From: Agromyces sp. H66
GTDB lineage: Bacteria > Actinomycetota > Actinomycetes > Actinomycetales > Microbacteriaceae
Length of the DNA: 64,000 nt
Direction of reading: 5' to 3'
NCBI RefSeq assembly: GCF_004959775.1
Contig: NZ_SJZG01000011.1
Location: forward strand, 1 to 64,000
Position numbers and translations under genes: made by a program. This document shows positions 8,132 through 17,049 of this stretch, in pieces (the stretch's first letter is position 1; each line of letters opens with the position of its first letter). The notes below the pieces were generated by a model that saw only the letters and a program-made list of their open reading frames with translations, was not told the DNA's origin and did no database searches.

Positions 8132-8914
8132 TCACGCCGCCCAGACAACGTTCCACGTTCCCGCGAGGATCGCGGCCGTCGCCGCGATCGCCGCGACGAG
8201 GCATCCGACCGCGATGACCGACCACTCGACCGCGCCGAATCGCGCGGTCCTCGCCCAGGTGCGGTCCACGGGCGCACCGAAACCACGTGCCTCCATCGCC
8301 GTGGCCAACGTCGAACCGCGACGGATGGCGAGCACGAGCAGCGCGAACGCCTGGCCGAGCCCGCGCCGGACGATGCCGTGGTCGGCGACGCCCCTGGCCC
8401 GGCGAGCGAGCCGGAGCGTGCGCCAGTCGTCCACGCTCGACCCGACGAGGCGGAGGCCCGCGAGCGCCCCGAGCACGAACCGCGATGGCAGGTGCAGGGT
8501 CTGCGCGAGTCCGTCGGCGAGGTCGGTGGGGTCGATGGTCAGGAACAGCACCACGGCGGGAAGGGCGATCGCGATGACGCGCGTCATGGTGGCGAGGCCG
8601 ATGAGGAGCGACCCCTCGGTGACGTGGATGACCCCGAACTGCCAGTACGTCTCACCCGACGGCGCCCCGTAGAGCACCATGCTGAGACCGGTGAGCGGTG
8701 CGGCGATCCAGATCGGAAGCGTCCGCGGCGACCACACGAGCGGGCCGAGTCCGACGAGCGCGAAGACCAGCAGTTCGCAGGCGATCGCGACGGCCGCAGA
8801 GACGGGATCGAGGGTGAGCACGAGCACGATGCTGAGCGGCACGGTCGCGGCGACCTTCGCGACCGGATTCACGGCCGCGAGCGGCAGGCCGGGGCGAACG
8901 GAGGCGATGCTCAT
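8132..8914 (-). CDS. ykoC: ECF transporter transmembrane subunit (EcfT/YkoC)
   Basis: 260 residues with about five to six hydrophobic helices and the two short Ala-Arg-Gly coupling motifs typical of EcfT (RRARGVADHG and MEARGFGAPVD), which dock onto the two ATPase domains. It starts at an ATG (8914) that overlaps the ykoD stop by four bases (ATGA), so the two are translationally coupled. Together with the neighbouring two-domain ATPase and S component it forms an energy-coupling-factor importer. Confidence 0.88.
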   Translation of the reverse strand: MSIASVRPGLPLAAVNPVAKVAATVPLSIVLVLTLDPVSAAVAIACELLVFALVGLGPLVWSPRTLPIWIAAPLTGLSMVLYGAPSGETYWQFGVIHVTEGSLLIGLATMTRVIAIALPAVVLFLTIDPTDLADGLAQTLHLPSRFVLGALAGLRLVGSSVDDWRTLRLARRARGVADHGIVRRGLGQAFALLVLAIRRGSTLATAMEARGFGAPVDRTWARTARFGAVEWSVIAVGCLVAAIAATAAILAGTWNVVWAA

Positions 8915-10431
8915 CGACGTGCCTCCCCGGAGGCCGTTCCCGCGGGCGCGACCCGTTCGTCGCCCGCCGGCCGGTGCAGCTCGAGCCGACGGTCGGCGAC
9001 GGCGTCGACGAAGGCCTCGTCGTGCGTCACCGCGACGACGCCGACGCCGTCGTCGCGCAGGGCCACGATGAGCCGCGCCAACTCGCGCCAGGTGTTCGCG
9101 TCCTGGCCGAACGTGGGCTCGTCGAGCACGAGCATCCGCGGTCTCGTGGCGAGCGCCGTGGCGACCGATAGCCGCCGCTTCTCGCCGCCCGACAGCGTGA
9201 ACGGGTTGACGCCTTCGAGCCGGTCGAGGCGCAACGAATGCAGCAGCGCTTCGGTACGCGCGTCCACCTCCGCCGCGGGCAGCTTCAGCGCGCGCGGCCC
9301 GACCTCGAGTTCGGCGCGCACCGAACCCGCGAGGAACTGGTGCTCGGGGCTCTGGAACACCGTGCCGATACGGGTGAGGAGCTCGCGCGACCGCCAGCGC
9401 CACGGCTCGCCGTGCGCACCCTTCGCGAGCTCGGGACCCGCGATGAGCCGGCCGCCCTCGGGGCGCAGGAGTCCGGCGAGAGTCAGCGCGAGCGTCGACT
9501 TGCCGACGCCGTTCGGTCCGGTCACGGCGAGGATCCCGCCGCCGTCGACCTGCACGTCCACGCCGCGGAGCACGGGAACGCCCGGTACGCGGGCGACGTC
9601 GAGTCGATCGGCGGTGAGCAGCGGATGCCTCGACGCGGCGCCGGGGGCCGGCGCGTGCCACGGCACCTCCGACGGCAGCCACACGCCCGCGGCACGCAAC
9701 TCGGCGGCCCGCGCGTCGAGCACGTCGCCGGGCGCGCCGTCGGCGATGAGCGCACCGCCCGTGCCGAGCACGATCACGCGGTCGACGAGCGGAAGCCACG
9801 TGGACACGCGGTGCTCGATCACCACGAACGTGGCGCCCGACTCCTCGGCCACGCGTGCCACGGCGTCGCGGACCTCCAGGACCCCGGCGGGGTCGAGGTT
9901 CGCCGTCGGTTCGTCGAGCAGGATCAGCCCGGGACGCATGGCCAGCACGCCCGCCAGCGCGAGGCGCTGGCGTTGTCCGCCCGAGAGCTCGGCGGTGGAG
10001 TGGTCGCGCGGCAGGTCGAGGCCCACCGCGTCGAGCGCCGCGTCGACGCGCGGCCAGATCTCCTCGCGCGGGATGCCGAGGTTCTCCAGCCCGAACGCCA
10101 CGTCGTCGCCGACCCGCGCCATCACGACCTGGGCGTCGGGGTCCTGCAGCACGAGCCCCGACCGGCCGCGGGTCGCCGCGGCCGGCCGGCCATCGATGAG
10201 CAGCCGACCGGTCGCGTCGCCCTCGTCGTCTCCGCCCAGGACGCCGGCCATGCCGTGCAGCAGGGTCGACTTGCCGGATCCGGAGGCACCGAGCAGCAGC
10301 ACCCGCTCGCCGGGCGCGATCTCGAGGTCGAGGTCGTGCACGGCGGGCGTGCGCCGCCCGCCGTGCCGCCAGCCCCACCCCTGCGCGGAGACCGCGGCCG
10401 CACGGGCTCCGAGCGCCTCGTGCGGAGCCAC
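8911..10431 (-). CDS. ykoD: ECF transporter duplicated ATPase subunit (YkoD type)
   Basis: 506 residues containing two complete ABC domains in one chain. The first has GASGSGKST, the signature LSGGQRQRLALAG and LLDEPTANLD; the second has GPNGVGKST, LSGGEKRRLSVAT and LVLDEPTFGQD. Such fusions replace the separate EcfA and EcfA' subunits in the YkoEDC family. It starts with GTG at 10431, one base after the ykoE stop. Both Walker A and B motifs look intact, so both sites should bind and hydrolyse ATP. Confidence 0.92.
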   Translation of the reverse strand: MAPHEALGARAAAVSAQGWGWRHGGRRTPAVHDLDLEIAPGERVLLLGASGSGKSTLLHGMAGVLGGDDEGDATGRLLIDGRPAAATRGRSGLVLQDPDAQVVMARVGDDVAFGLENLGIPREEIWPRVDAALDAVGLDLPRDHSTAELSGGQRQRLALAGVLAMRPGLILLDEPTANLDPAGVLEVRDAVARVAEESGATFVVIEHRVSTWLPLVDRVIVLGTGGALIADGAPGDVLDARAAELRAAGVWLPSEVPWHAPAPGAASRHPLLTADRLDVARVPGVPVLRGVDVQVDGGGILAVTGPNGVGKSTLALTLAGLLRPEGGRLIAGPELAKGAHGEPWRWRSRELLTRIGTVFQSPEHQFLAGSVRAELEVGPRALKLPAAEVDARTEALLHSLRLDRLEGVNPFTLSGGEKRRLSVATALATRPRMLVLDEPTFGQDANTWRELARLIVALRDDGVGVVAVTHDEAFVDAVADRRLELHRPAGDERVAPAGTASGEARR

Positions 10432-10432
10432 G

Positions 10433-11059
10433 TCAGGCCGCCCGGAGCTCGCGTCCCGCGGCGAACCGATCGAGGGCTCCCGCGCGGGCGAGACCGCGCA
10501 CGGCCAACCAGGACAGCCCCCCGGCGATGAGGGCGCCGCCCACGATCGCCGAGATGACGTACACGATGGCGAAGGTCGGCGCTGCGCCCACGTACCAGAG
10601 GATCAGGTCGTTGATCGCCATGCCGAGCCCGGCGGCGGCACCGGCGAGCAGCGCGACCGGCAGGCGCCAGTTCCGGTACAGGAAGAGCGCGAAGAGGAGT
10701 TCGGCGCCCAGGCCCTGGACGAGCCCGGCCTCGATGGTGAGCAGGCCGCCCCACTGGCTGCCGATGAGCGCGGAGACGATCGCCGCGACGAGTTCGGTGT
10801 AGAGCGCGGCGCCCGGCTTGCGGATGATGAGCGCACCGAGCACGCCCGCCACGAGCCAGACGGCGGCCGGCGCGGCCTGGAGGCCGGGAAGGAGCGCCTC
10901 GATGGGTGCCGAGATCGGTCCCCAGACGACGCCCCAGGCCCAGAAGATCACGCCGACGGCGACGCCGACGACGCTCGCGACGACGATGTCGACGACCCGC
11001 CAGCGGAAGCGGCGCGAGCCGGTCGCGGTGGATTCGGATGAGGTGACGGTTGCGTGCAC
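10433..11059 (-). CDS. ykoE: ECF transporter substrate-binding (S) component, YkoE type
   Basis: 208 residues, about six hydrophobic helices (for example VVDIVVASVVGVAVGVIFW and LWYVGAAPTFAIVYVISAIV). The GTG at 11059 is preferred because AAAGGG lies 8 bases upstream and the preceding 45 bases are riboswitch leader; an ATG-started frame from 11185 would run through the riboswitch. YkoE proteins bind thiamin or its hydroxymethylpyrimidine precursor and feed the YkoD/YkoC energising module. Control by the adjacent TPP riboswitch supports that substrate class. Confidence 0.88.
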   Translation of the reverse strand: MHATVTSSESTATGSRRFRWRVVDIVVASVVGVAVGVIFWAWGVVWGPISAPIEALLPGLQAAPAAVWLVAGVLGALIIRKPGAALYTELVAAIVSALIGSQWGGLLTIEAGLVQGLGAELLFALFLYRNWRLPVALLAGAAAGLGMAINDLILWYVGAAPTFAIVYVISAIVGGALIAGGLSWLAVRGLARAGALDRFAAGRELRAA

Positions 11060-11103
11060 TGTTCGTGCCCTTTCTGTTCGTTGAAAGAGGCACGGGATTG
11101 AGA

Positions 11104-11200
11104 TGTGATGCCCTCCCTGCGCTGGCATGACCCAGATCAGGTTCGACGGTCGAAGGTTGAGAACCTTCCTCTCAGCCCGGCTCACCGGACTCCCGTGTTC
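11104..11200 (-). ncRNA. TPP riboswitch (THI element) controlling ykoEDC
   Basis: Read on the minus strand, the leader contains the conserved THI-box parts in order: a P1/P2 segment followed by GGGCTGAGAGGA (the CTGAGA pyrimidine-sensing loop), then after a variable helix the pyrophosphate-sensing part CCTGATCTGGGTCATGCC and a final GCGCAGGGAGGGC. It lies 45 bases upstream of ykoE. Binding of thiamin pyrophosphate would repress the importer. Whether it acts on transcription or translation is not evident; no T-run terminator is obvious between it and the start codon. Confidence 0.93.
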
Positions 11201-11207
11201 GCCACCG

Positions 11208-11213
11208 AGTATA
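11208..11213 (-). promoter_or_regulatory. Candidate -10 element (TATACT) of the ykoEDC transcript
   Basis: On the minus strand TATACT lies about 8 bases upstream of the first conserved base of the TPP riboswitch, the right distance for transcription to begin at the riboswitch 5' end. No convincing -35 was found at 16-18 bases upstream. Confidence 0.45.
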
Positions 11214-11241
11214 CGCCGCGACGTGGCGGCTCCGGCACGGG

Positions 11242-11574
11242 TCAGCGCTTGAGGGCGCGGATGACCACCTTCAGGGCCTTGCCGGTCACCCAGACGAGCG
11301 GAGTCACCACGAGGAGCAGCCCGATGAGGTTCGGTTCGAATCGAACGTCGCCGCCGCGACCGACATATGCGCCCAGCGGAATCGAAACGCCGCCGCCACC
11401 GCCGCCGCTGCCCTCGTCGCCCTTGTCGTCCTTGCCGCCGCCGGCCCCGAAGCCGTAGTAGCCGAGGGCCACGGGCACGATCTTGGTGCCGTCGATGTCG
11501 ACCGTCTCCCCGTACGAGGTCTTCACGCCGACGCCGGCGACGGTCTCTGCGAGTTCCAGTACGAGTTCAGCCAT
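11242..11574 (-). CDS. GerW/YtfJ-like family protein
   Basis: 110 residues. The sequence TSYGETVDIDGTKIVPVALG, followed by YYGFGAGG and a long Gly/Lys/Asp-rich loop, then VSIPLGAYVGRGGDVRFEP, is the layout of the spore-germination GerW (YtfJ) family, which is common in non-sporulating actinobacteria with unknown function. The C-terminus carries one hydrophobic helix (LIGLLLVVTPLVWVTG). ATG at 11574 is used; a GTG at 11583 would add three residues. Neither has a strong ribosome-binding site. Confidence 0.78.
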   Translation of the reverse strand: MAELVLELAETVAGVGVKTSYGETVDIDGTKIVPVALGYYGFGAGGGKDDKGDEGSGGGGGGVSIPLGAYVGRGGDVRFEPNLIGLLLVVTPLVWVTGKALKVVIRALKR

Positions 11575-11604
11575 GCGGGCCACGCTACTCGCCCGTGGTG
11601 CGGG

Positions 11605-12900
11605 CTACCACCCCCACCCGGCAGCGGCCGCCGCGGCGTCGTCGTCGTCGGGGTCGGTGCCGGGGCGCGGCCGTTCGCTCCGACGCTCCCCTCCGGGCCG
11701 CACGAGCGTGGCGGGACGCACGGCGCCGGTGCCGAACTTCGCGGTGACCTCGTCGATCGTGCGTTCGGCGTCGCGCCACTCCTCGTCGGGATCCCACAGC
11801 ATCGCGCCGCCGCCCGACGGCCGCAGGTGCTCGGCGCGGACGCCGATGAGACGCACGCGCTCGCCGTGGCCGACGAGCTCAGCCAGGGCGTCGGATGCCT
11901 CGTCGTAGATGCGGCGCGCGACATCCGTCGGCTCGGACAGCGTGCGCGACCGCGTGACGGTGCGGAAGTCGCCGTACCGGAGCTTCAGCGTCACCGTGCG
12001 ACCGAGGAGCCCGGCCTTGCGCAACCGCACCGCGACGTTGTTCGAGAGGCGGAGCAGCTCGCGCCGGATCTCGTCGGGGTCGGTGAGGTCATGGAGGAAC
12101 GTGTTCTCGTGGCCGATGCTCTTCTCGGCGCGGGTGGTGTGCACGTCACGCGGATCGATGCCGTTCGCGAGCCGCCCGAGCCGAGCCGCGAGCGCAGGGC
12201 CGACGGCGCGTTCGAGCGCGTCGTGGGGCATCGCGGCGACATCGCCGACGGTGCGGAGCCCGAGCCGGCGCAGCGACTCCTCGGTGACCCGGCCGACGCC
12301 CCACAGCGCCGAGACGGGAAGCGGGTGCAGGAACGCGACCGTGTCGGCGGCGGGCACCACGAGCATCCCGTCGGGCTTCGCCCGGCTCGAGGCGACCTTG
12401 GCGACGTACTTCGTGGCCGCGACCCCGATCGAGCAGGTGAGCCCCGTCTCGGCACGCACGCGCTCGCGGATCGTCCAGGCGATCTCTGCCGGGCTGCCGT
12501 GCAGTCGCCGGGCCCCCGACACGTCGAGGAACGCCTCGTCGATCGACAGCGGCTCGACGAGCGGCGTGATCTCGCCGAAGATCTCCATGACCCGCTTCGA
12601 GTACCTCGAATAGCTGGCGTAGTCGCCGCGCAGCACGACGGCGTTCGGGCAGCGCTGCAGCGCGATCGACATCGGCATGGCGGAATTCACGCCGAACCGG
12701 CGTGCCTCGTAACTTGCCGCGGACACCACGCCGCGACCGGCGGTGCCGCCGACGAGCACCGGCTTGCCGCGGAGGTCGGGACGGCTGAGCAACTCGACCG
12801 ACACGAAGAACGCGTCCATGTCGACGTGCAGGATCGGGGTCGCCGAGTCGTCGACCGGACCCGTCGTGACCTGACGCGACGAGCCGTCCTGCTTGCTCAT
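11605..12900 (-). CDS. dinB: DNA polymerase IV (Y-family)
   Basis: 431 residues. The palm motif ILHVDMDAFFVSVELLS carries the first catalytic Asp pair (27, 29), and SIDEAFLDVSG carries the second Asp-Glu pair. The thumb helix-hairpin-helix (VSALWGVGRVTEESLRRLG) and the little finger (NTFLHDLTDPDEIRREL, RTVTLKLRYGDFRTVTRS) follow. A short Arg/Asp/Ala-rich extension ends the protein instead of a clear beta-clamp peptide. It performs error-prone translesion synthesis. No SOS box was recognised in the short upstream region. Confidence 0.93.
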   Translation of the reverse strand: MSKQDGSSRQVTTGPVDDSATPILHVDMDAFFVSVELLSRPDLRGKPVLVGGTAGRGVVSAASYEARRFGVNSAMPMSIALQRCPNAVVLRGDYASYSRYSKRVMEIFGEITPLVEPLSIDEAFLDVSGARRLHGSPAEIAWTIRERVRAETGLTCSIGVAATKYVAKVASSRAKPDGMLVVPAADTVAFLHPLPVSALWGVGRVTEESLRRLGLRTVGDVAAMPHDALERAVGPALAARLGRLANGIDPRDVHTTRAEKSIGHENTFLHDLTDPDEIRRELLRLSNNVAVRLRKAGLLGRTVTLKLRYGDFRTVTRSRTLSEPTDVARRIYDEASDALAELVGHGERVRLIGVRAEHLRPSGGGAMLWDPDEEWRDAERTIDEVTAKFGTGAVRPATLVRPGGERRSERPRPGTDPDDDDAAAAAAGWGW

Positions 12901-12947
12901 GATGCGACCCTAGCCCGCACCGCCGTCATCGGCGGTTCCCGGCTCCG

Positions 12948-13556
12948 TCAGAAGCCGAAGTCGCCGCCGCCGAAGTCGCCGCCGCCCCAGTCACCACCGC
13001 CCCAGTCGCCACCGCCCCAGTCGCCACCCGCGTCACCCGACGCGTCGGCGCCGGAGGCATCTGCAGCGACGTCACCGCCATCGCCGCCCGCCTCGAACGC
13101 GGACGGGTCGGGAAGGAACGCCTGGGCGATCGCGGAGCCGATGACCACGCCGGCGATGGTGCCGAGCATCGAGCTGCCGATCATCTGCCCCATGGATGGC
13201 GCCGCACCGCGCGCGCCGGCGCCCGAGAACGCGCGCTCCATGGTGCCGGGCTCGCGCATCTCCGCTCGCGTGGCGGCGCGCGCCAGGGCTGCAGGTTCGT
13301 CGGAGACGAGGCGTTCACCGGGCGGGGCCTGCTCGGACAGCGTGCGGAAGACCTCGGCACGCTGCTGGGGCGTCAGCTTCGCGAACGCCTCGGCGTGCAC
13401 GGCCTCGATCGACTCGGGCGGCGCCGTGCGCAGCAGGTAGCGGTACCGCTCGACGGCCAGCTCATCTTCGCTCAGCGGCCGGGCTGGCGGGACCTGCCGT
13501 GAGGGCGGCGCCGTGCGCTCGTCCGATGCGCCGAACAGTCGGTCCAGGAAACCCAT
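12948..13556 (-). CDS. Protein with hydrophobic centre and Gly-Gly-Gly-Asp-Trp C-terminal repeats
   Basis: 202 residues. The N-terminal half is helical and charged (LSEDELAVERYRYLLRTAPP, VHAEAFAKLTPQQRAEVFR). The centre has a Gly/Ile-rich membrane-like segment (MIGSSMLGTIAGVVIGSAIA). The tail is a low-complexity repeat of GGGDW changing to GGGDF at the end, encoded by 15-bp units. Similar domain order occurs in uncharacterised actinobacterial proteins. Function is unknown; Trp/Phe-Gly repeats suggest an interaction or phase-separating tail. Confidence 0.65.
   Translation of the reverse strand: MGFLDRLFGASDERTAPPSRQVPPARPLSEDELAVERYRYLLRTAPPESIEAVHAEAFAKLTPQQRAEVFRTLSEQAPPGERLVSDEPAALARAATRAEMREPGTMERAFSGAGARGAAPSMGQMIGSSMLGTIAGVVIGSAIAQAFLPDPSAFEAGGDGGDVAADASGADASGDAGGDWGGGDWGGGDWGGGDFGGGDFGF
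12951..13026 (-). repeat. 15-bp tandem repeat encoding GGGDW/GGGDF units
   Basis: About five near-identical 15-bp units inside the end of the preceding gene. Each encodes Gly-Gly-Gly-Asp-Trp (or Phe). Repeats of this kind vary in number by slippage, so copy number may differ between strains. Confidence 0.75.
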
Positions 13557-13636
13557 GTCGTCCTCGTCAATCGCTCAGGGGACGACCAATCTACGGCCGT
13601 CGCCATTGAACCCGCTGTGAGCGCGATGCGTGGTCG

Positions 13637-15181
13637 CTATGCGTCTGCACCCGTGCTCGCCGCACGCTCGAGCACGAGCTCGCGCACGCGTGCGGCATCC
13701 GCCTTGCCCTGCATCGCCTTCATGACCGCGCCGATCACGGCGCCAGCGGCCTGCACCTTGCCGTCGCGGATCTTCGCGAGCACGTCGGGCTGGGACGCGA
13801 GCGCCTCGTCGATGGCCGCAACCAGCGCGCCGTCGTCGGACACGACGGCCAGGCCACGGGCGTCGACGACCTGCTGCGGCGAGCCCTCGCCGTCGGCCAC
13901 GCCCTCGAGCACCTGCCGGGCGAGCCGGTCGGTGAGCGTGCCGGCCTCGACGAGCGCCGCGAGCTCGGCGACGTCGGCGGGCGTCACGAGCGACGCGGCA
14001 TCCGTCTCGCGGGCGTTCGCGAGTCGGCTGAGCTCGCCCGTCCACCACTTGCGGGCCGCCGCGGGCGTCGCGCCGGCGGCGACGGTCTCGGCGACCTCGA
14101 CGAGCAGGCCACCGTTCACGACGCCCTGGAACTCCAAGTCGGTGAAGCCCCACTCGGCCTTCAACCGTCGACGGCGTGCCGCGGGCGGCTCGGGCAGCGC
14201 GGCCCGCAGCTCCTCGACGAGCTCCCTCGACGGCACCACCGGCAGCAGGTCGGGCTCGGGGAAGTACCGGTAGTCGTCGGCATCGGACTTCGGACGACCG
14301 GGGCTCGTGGTGCCGGTGTCCTCGTGCCAGTGGCGCGTCTCCTGGGTGATGGTGCCGCCCTTCGCGAGGATGGCCGCCTGCCGCTGGATCTCGTGGCGCA
14401 CCGCGCGCTCGATCGAGCGGAACGAGTTCACGTTCTTCGTCTCGGTGCGCGTGCCGAGGGGTTCGGCCGGCTCACCCGCCGCAGCGCGCCGGCGCAGCGA
14501 CACGTTCGCGTCGCAACGGAGGTTGCCGCGCTCCATGCGCGCCTCGGAGATGCCGAGCGAGATCACGATGTCGCGGATCGTCGACACGTAGGCGCGCGCG
14601 AGCGCGGGGGCATCCGCCTCACCGCCGAAGATCGGCTTGGTGACGATCTCGACGAGCGGCACGCCCGCGCGGTTGTAGTCGACGAGCGAGTACTCCGCAC
14701 CGTGGATGCGCCCGGTGGAACCGCCCACGTGCGTGAGCTTGCCCGCGTCCTCCTCCATGTGCGCACGCTCGATCGGCACCTGGAAGACCCGGCCGTTCTC
14801 GAGCTCCACCTCGACCGAGCCCTCGAACGCGATCGGCTCGTCGTACTGCGAGATCTGGTAGTTCTTCGCGAGGTCGGGATAGAAGTAGTTCTTGCGGGCG
14901 AACCGGCACGACTCGGCGATGCTGCAGCCGAGCGCCAGCCCGAGCGAGATCGAGTTGCGCACGGCCTCGCCGTTGACCACCGGGAGCGAACCCGGCAGGC
15001 CGAGGTCGACCGGGGCGACGAGCGTGTTCGGCTCGGCTCCGTGGAACTCGGAGTTCGCCGGGTTGGGCGCCGGGGAGAACATCTTCGTGCGGGTGTTCAG
15101 CTCGACGTGCACCTCGAGGCCGATGACCGGCTCGAACAGCTCGAGCGCCTCGTCGAAGTCCATCAGTTCTGCGCGCGCCAT
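13637..15181 (-). CDS. gatB: Asp-tRNA(Asn)/Glu-tRNA(Gln) amidotransferase subunit B
   Basis: 514 residues. The N-terminal cradle shows [24 protein letters not shown] and [11 protein letters not shown], and the middle shows [19 protein letters not shown] and [12 protein letters not shown], all hallmarks of GatB. The C-terminal YqeY-like domain is complete. It activates the misacylated tRNA with ATP and receives ammonia from GatA. Its ATG overlaps the gatA stop by one base (TGATG), so the gatCAB operon is tightly coupled. Confidence 0.96.
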   Translation of the reverse strand: MARAELMDFDEALELFEPVIGLEVHVELNTRTKMFSPAPNPANSEFHGAEPNTLVAPVDLGLPGSLPVVNGEAVRNSISLGLALGCSIAESCRFARKNYFYPDLAKNYQISQYDEPIAFEGSVEVELENGRVFQVPIERAHMEEDAGKLTHVGGSTGRIHGAEYSLVDYNRAGVPLVEIVTKPIFGGEADAPALARAYVSTIRDIVISLGISEARMERGNLRCDANVSLRRRAAAGEPAEPLGTRTETKNVNSFRSIERAVRHEIQRQAAILAKGGTITQETRHWHEDTGTTSPGRPKSDADDYRYFPEPDLLPVVPSRELVEELRAALPEPPAARRRRLKAEWGFTDLEFQGVVNGGLLVEVAETVAAGATPAAARKWWTGELSRLANARETDAASLVTPADVAELAALVEAGTLTDRLARQVLEGVADGEGSPQQVVDARGLAVVSDDGALVAAIDEALASQPDVLAKIRDGKVQAAGAVIGAVMKAMQGKADAARVRELVLERAASTGADA

Positions 15182-16716
15182 CAGACGACACCCTCCTCGG
15201 CCGCGGCCATCTCATGTGACGAAAGATCGGGAGCCCGGTCGAGGAGCGGACCGCCCCACTGTTCGACCAGGAGCCGCTCGAGGGCGCCGCCCACGTTGTA
15301 GAGGCGAGCGTCCTCGCGCGCCGGCGCGAGGAACTGGATGCCGACGGGCAGGCCGTCCTCGGGGGCGAGACCGGCGGGCACCGAGATGCCGGGCACCCCG
15401 GCGAGGTTGGCCGGGATCGTCGCGATGTCGTTGAGGTACATCGCGAGCGGGTCGTCGAGCTTCTCGCCGAGCTTGAACGCGGTGGTCGGCGCGGTCGGCG
15501 TGGCGAGCACGTCGACCTTGGCGAACGCCGCGTCGAAGTCGCGCTGCACGAGCGTGCGCACCTTCTGGGCGCTGCCGTAGTAGGCGTCGTAGTAGCCGGC
15601 CGACAGGGCGTAGGTGCCGAGGATGATGCGCCGCTTCACCTCGGGGCCGAAGCCGGCCTCACGGGTGGCGCCCATCACCTGCTCCACCGTGCCGCCGCCC
15701 TCGGGCGTGACCCGCAGGCCGAAGCGCACCGAGTCGAACTTCGCGAGGTTGGAGGACGCCTCGGCGGGAAGGATGAGGTAATACGCGGCGATCGAGTACT
15801 CGAAGTGCGGCGCGCTCACCTCCACGATCTCGGCGCCGCCCCGCTCGAGCAGCTCGAGCGCCTCGTGGAAGCGCGATCGCACGCCCGACTGGAAGCCGTC
15901 GGAGTCGAGCTCCTTCACGACGCCGATGCGGAGGCCCGCGACATCCGCTCGCCGTACCGCGTCGGCCATGGACGGCCACGCCTCGGGGATGGACGTCGAG
16001 TCGCGCGGGTCGTGGCCCGCGATGACGTCCTGCAGGAGGGCGGCGTCGAGCACCGTGCGCGTGACCGGACCGACCTGGTCGAGCGACGAGGCCAGCGCGA
16101 TGGAGCCGTACCGGCTCACCGCGCCGTAGGTGGGCTTCACGCCGACGGTGCCGGTGACGTGCGCGGGCTGGCGGATCGAGCCGCCCGTGTCGCTGCCGAG
16201 CGCCACGGGGGCTTCGAAGGCGGCGACGGATGCCGCGGAGCCCCCGCCCGAGCCGCCGGGGATGCGCTCGAGGTCCCACGGGTTGTACGTGGGCCCGTAG
16301 GCCGAGTGCTCGGTCGAGGAGCCCATCGCGAACTCGTCCATGTTGGTCTTGCCGAGCACGACCATGCCGGCCTCGCGCACCCTGCGCACGGGTGTCGCGT
16401 CATACGGGGGCACCCAGCCCTCGAGGATGCGCGACCCGGCCGTCGAGGGCATGCCCTCGGTGACGAGCACGTCCTTGATGGCGATCGGCACGCCGGCGAG
16501 GGGGCCGAGTTCTTCGCCCGCGGCGCGGCGGCGGTCGATGTCGGCGGCCGTGTCGAGGGCGCGCTCGCCGTCGACGTGCAGGAACGCGTGCACCGCGCCG
16601 TCGACGGCGGCGATGCGGTCGAGGTGGGCTCGCGTGGCCTCGACCGAGGAGACGTCGCCCGAGGCGAGGCGCTCGCCGAGCTGGGCGGCGGTGAGCCGGA
16701 TCAGGTGTTCGCTCAC
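15181..16716 (-). CDS. gatA: Asp-tRNA(Asn)/Glu-tRNA(Gln) amidotransferase subunit A
   Basis: 511 residues of an amidase-signature enzyme with the catalytic triad in place: Lys81 (VPIAIKDVL), cis-Ser156 ([11 protein letters not shown]) and nucleophile Ser180 ([11 protein letters not shown]). It releases ammonia from glutamine for GatB. GTG at 16716 overlaps the gatC stop (GTGA), matching the usual gatC-gatA-gatB order. Confidence 0.96.
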   Translation of the reverse strand: MSEHLIRLTAAQLGERLASGDVSSVEATRAHLDRIAAVDGAVHAFLHVDGERALDTAADIDRRRAAGEELGPLAGVPIAIKDVLVTEGMPSTAGSRILEGWVPPYDATPVRRVREAGMVVLGKTNMDEFAMGSSTEHSAYGPTYNPWDLERIPGGSGGGSAASVAAFEAPVALGSDTGGSIRQPAHVTGTVGVKPTYGAVSRYGSIALASSLDQVGPVTRTVLDAALLQDVIAGHDPRDSTSIPEAWPSMADAVRRADVAGLRIGVVKELDSDGFQSGVRSRFHEALELLERGGAEIVEVSAPHFEYSIAAYYLILPAEASSNLAKFDSVRFGLRVTPEGGGTVEQVMGATREAGFGPEVKRRIILGTYALSAGYYDAYYGSAQKVRTLVQRDFDAAFAKVDVLATPTAPTTAFKLGEKLDDPLAMYLNDIATIPANLAGVPGISVPAGLAPEDGLPVGIQFLAPAREDARLYNVGGALERLLVEQWGGPLLDRAPDLSSHEMAAAEEGVV

Positions 16717-17012
16717 TGTTCCTCCCCCAGGATCGCCGAGACCACGAACCGTGAGCCGTCGGACTCGGGTGCCCCCGAGAGCGCCTGCTCGACGGTGAGG
16801 ATGTCGCCCACGACGTCGTCGCGGAAGACGTTCTGCATCGGGATGGGGTGGCTCGTCGGCGGCACGTCGGGGGTGGCCACCTCGCTCACCTTCTCGACCG
16901 CCTGCATGATCTGGCCGAGCTCCGCCGTGAGGTGCTCGATCTCTTCCTCGGTGAGCGCGATGCGGGCGAGGTTCGCGAGGTGGGCGACCTGCTCCGCATT
17001 GATTTCGGACAT
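16713..17012 (-). CDS. gatC: Asp-tRNA(Asn)/Glu-tRNA(Gln) amidotransferase subunit C
   Basis: 99 residues. Typical GatC sequence: [20 protein letters not shown], then a linker with [18 protein letters not shown] and FRDD near the end. It clamps GatA and GatB together. It is the first gene of the operon; its ATG at 17012 follows a short leader. Confidence 0.95.
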   Translation of the reverse strand: MSEINAEQVAHLANLARIALTEEEIEHLTAELGQIMQAVEKVSEVATPDVPPTSHPIPMQNVFRDDVVGDILTVEQALSGAPESDGSRFVVSAILGEEQ

Positions 17013-17049
17013 GCTGCTCCGTCGTGTCGGGATGGGGATCCCACCGATT

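Noticed and set aside
8132-10378. Single 748-residue gene on the minus strand
   Set aside because: Its first two thirds is an out-of-frame reading of ykoD; only the part from 8914 has EcfT features.
11105-11185. Longer ykoE start at 11185
   Set aside because: It would translate the TPP riboswitch; the GTG at 11059 has a ribosome-binding site and begins the normal protein.
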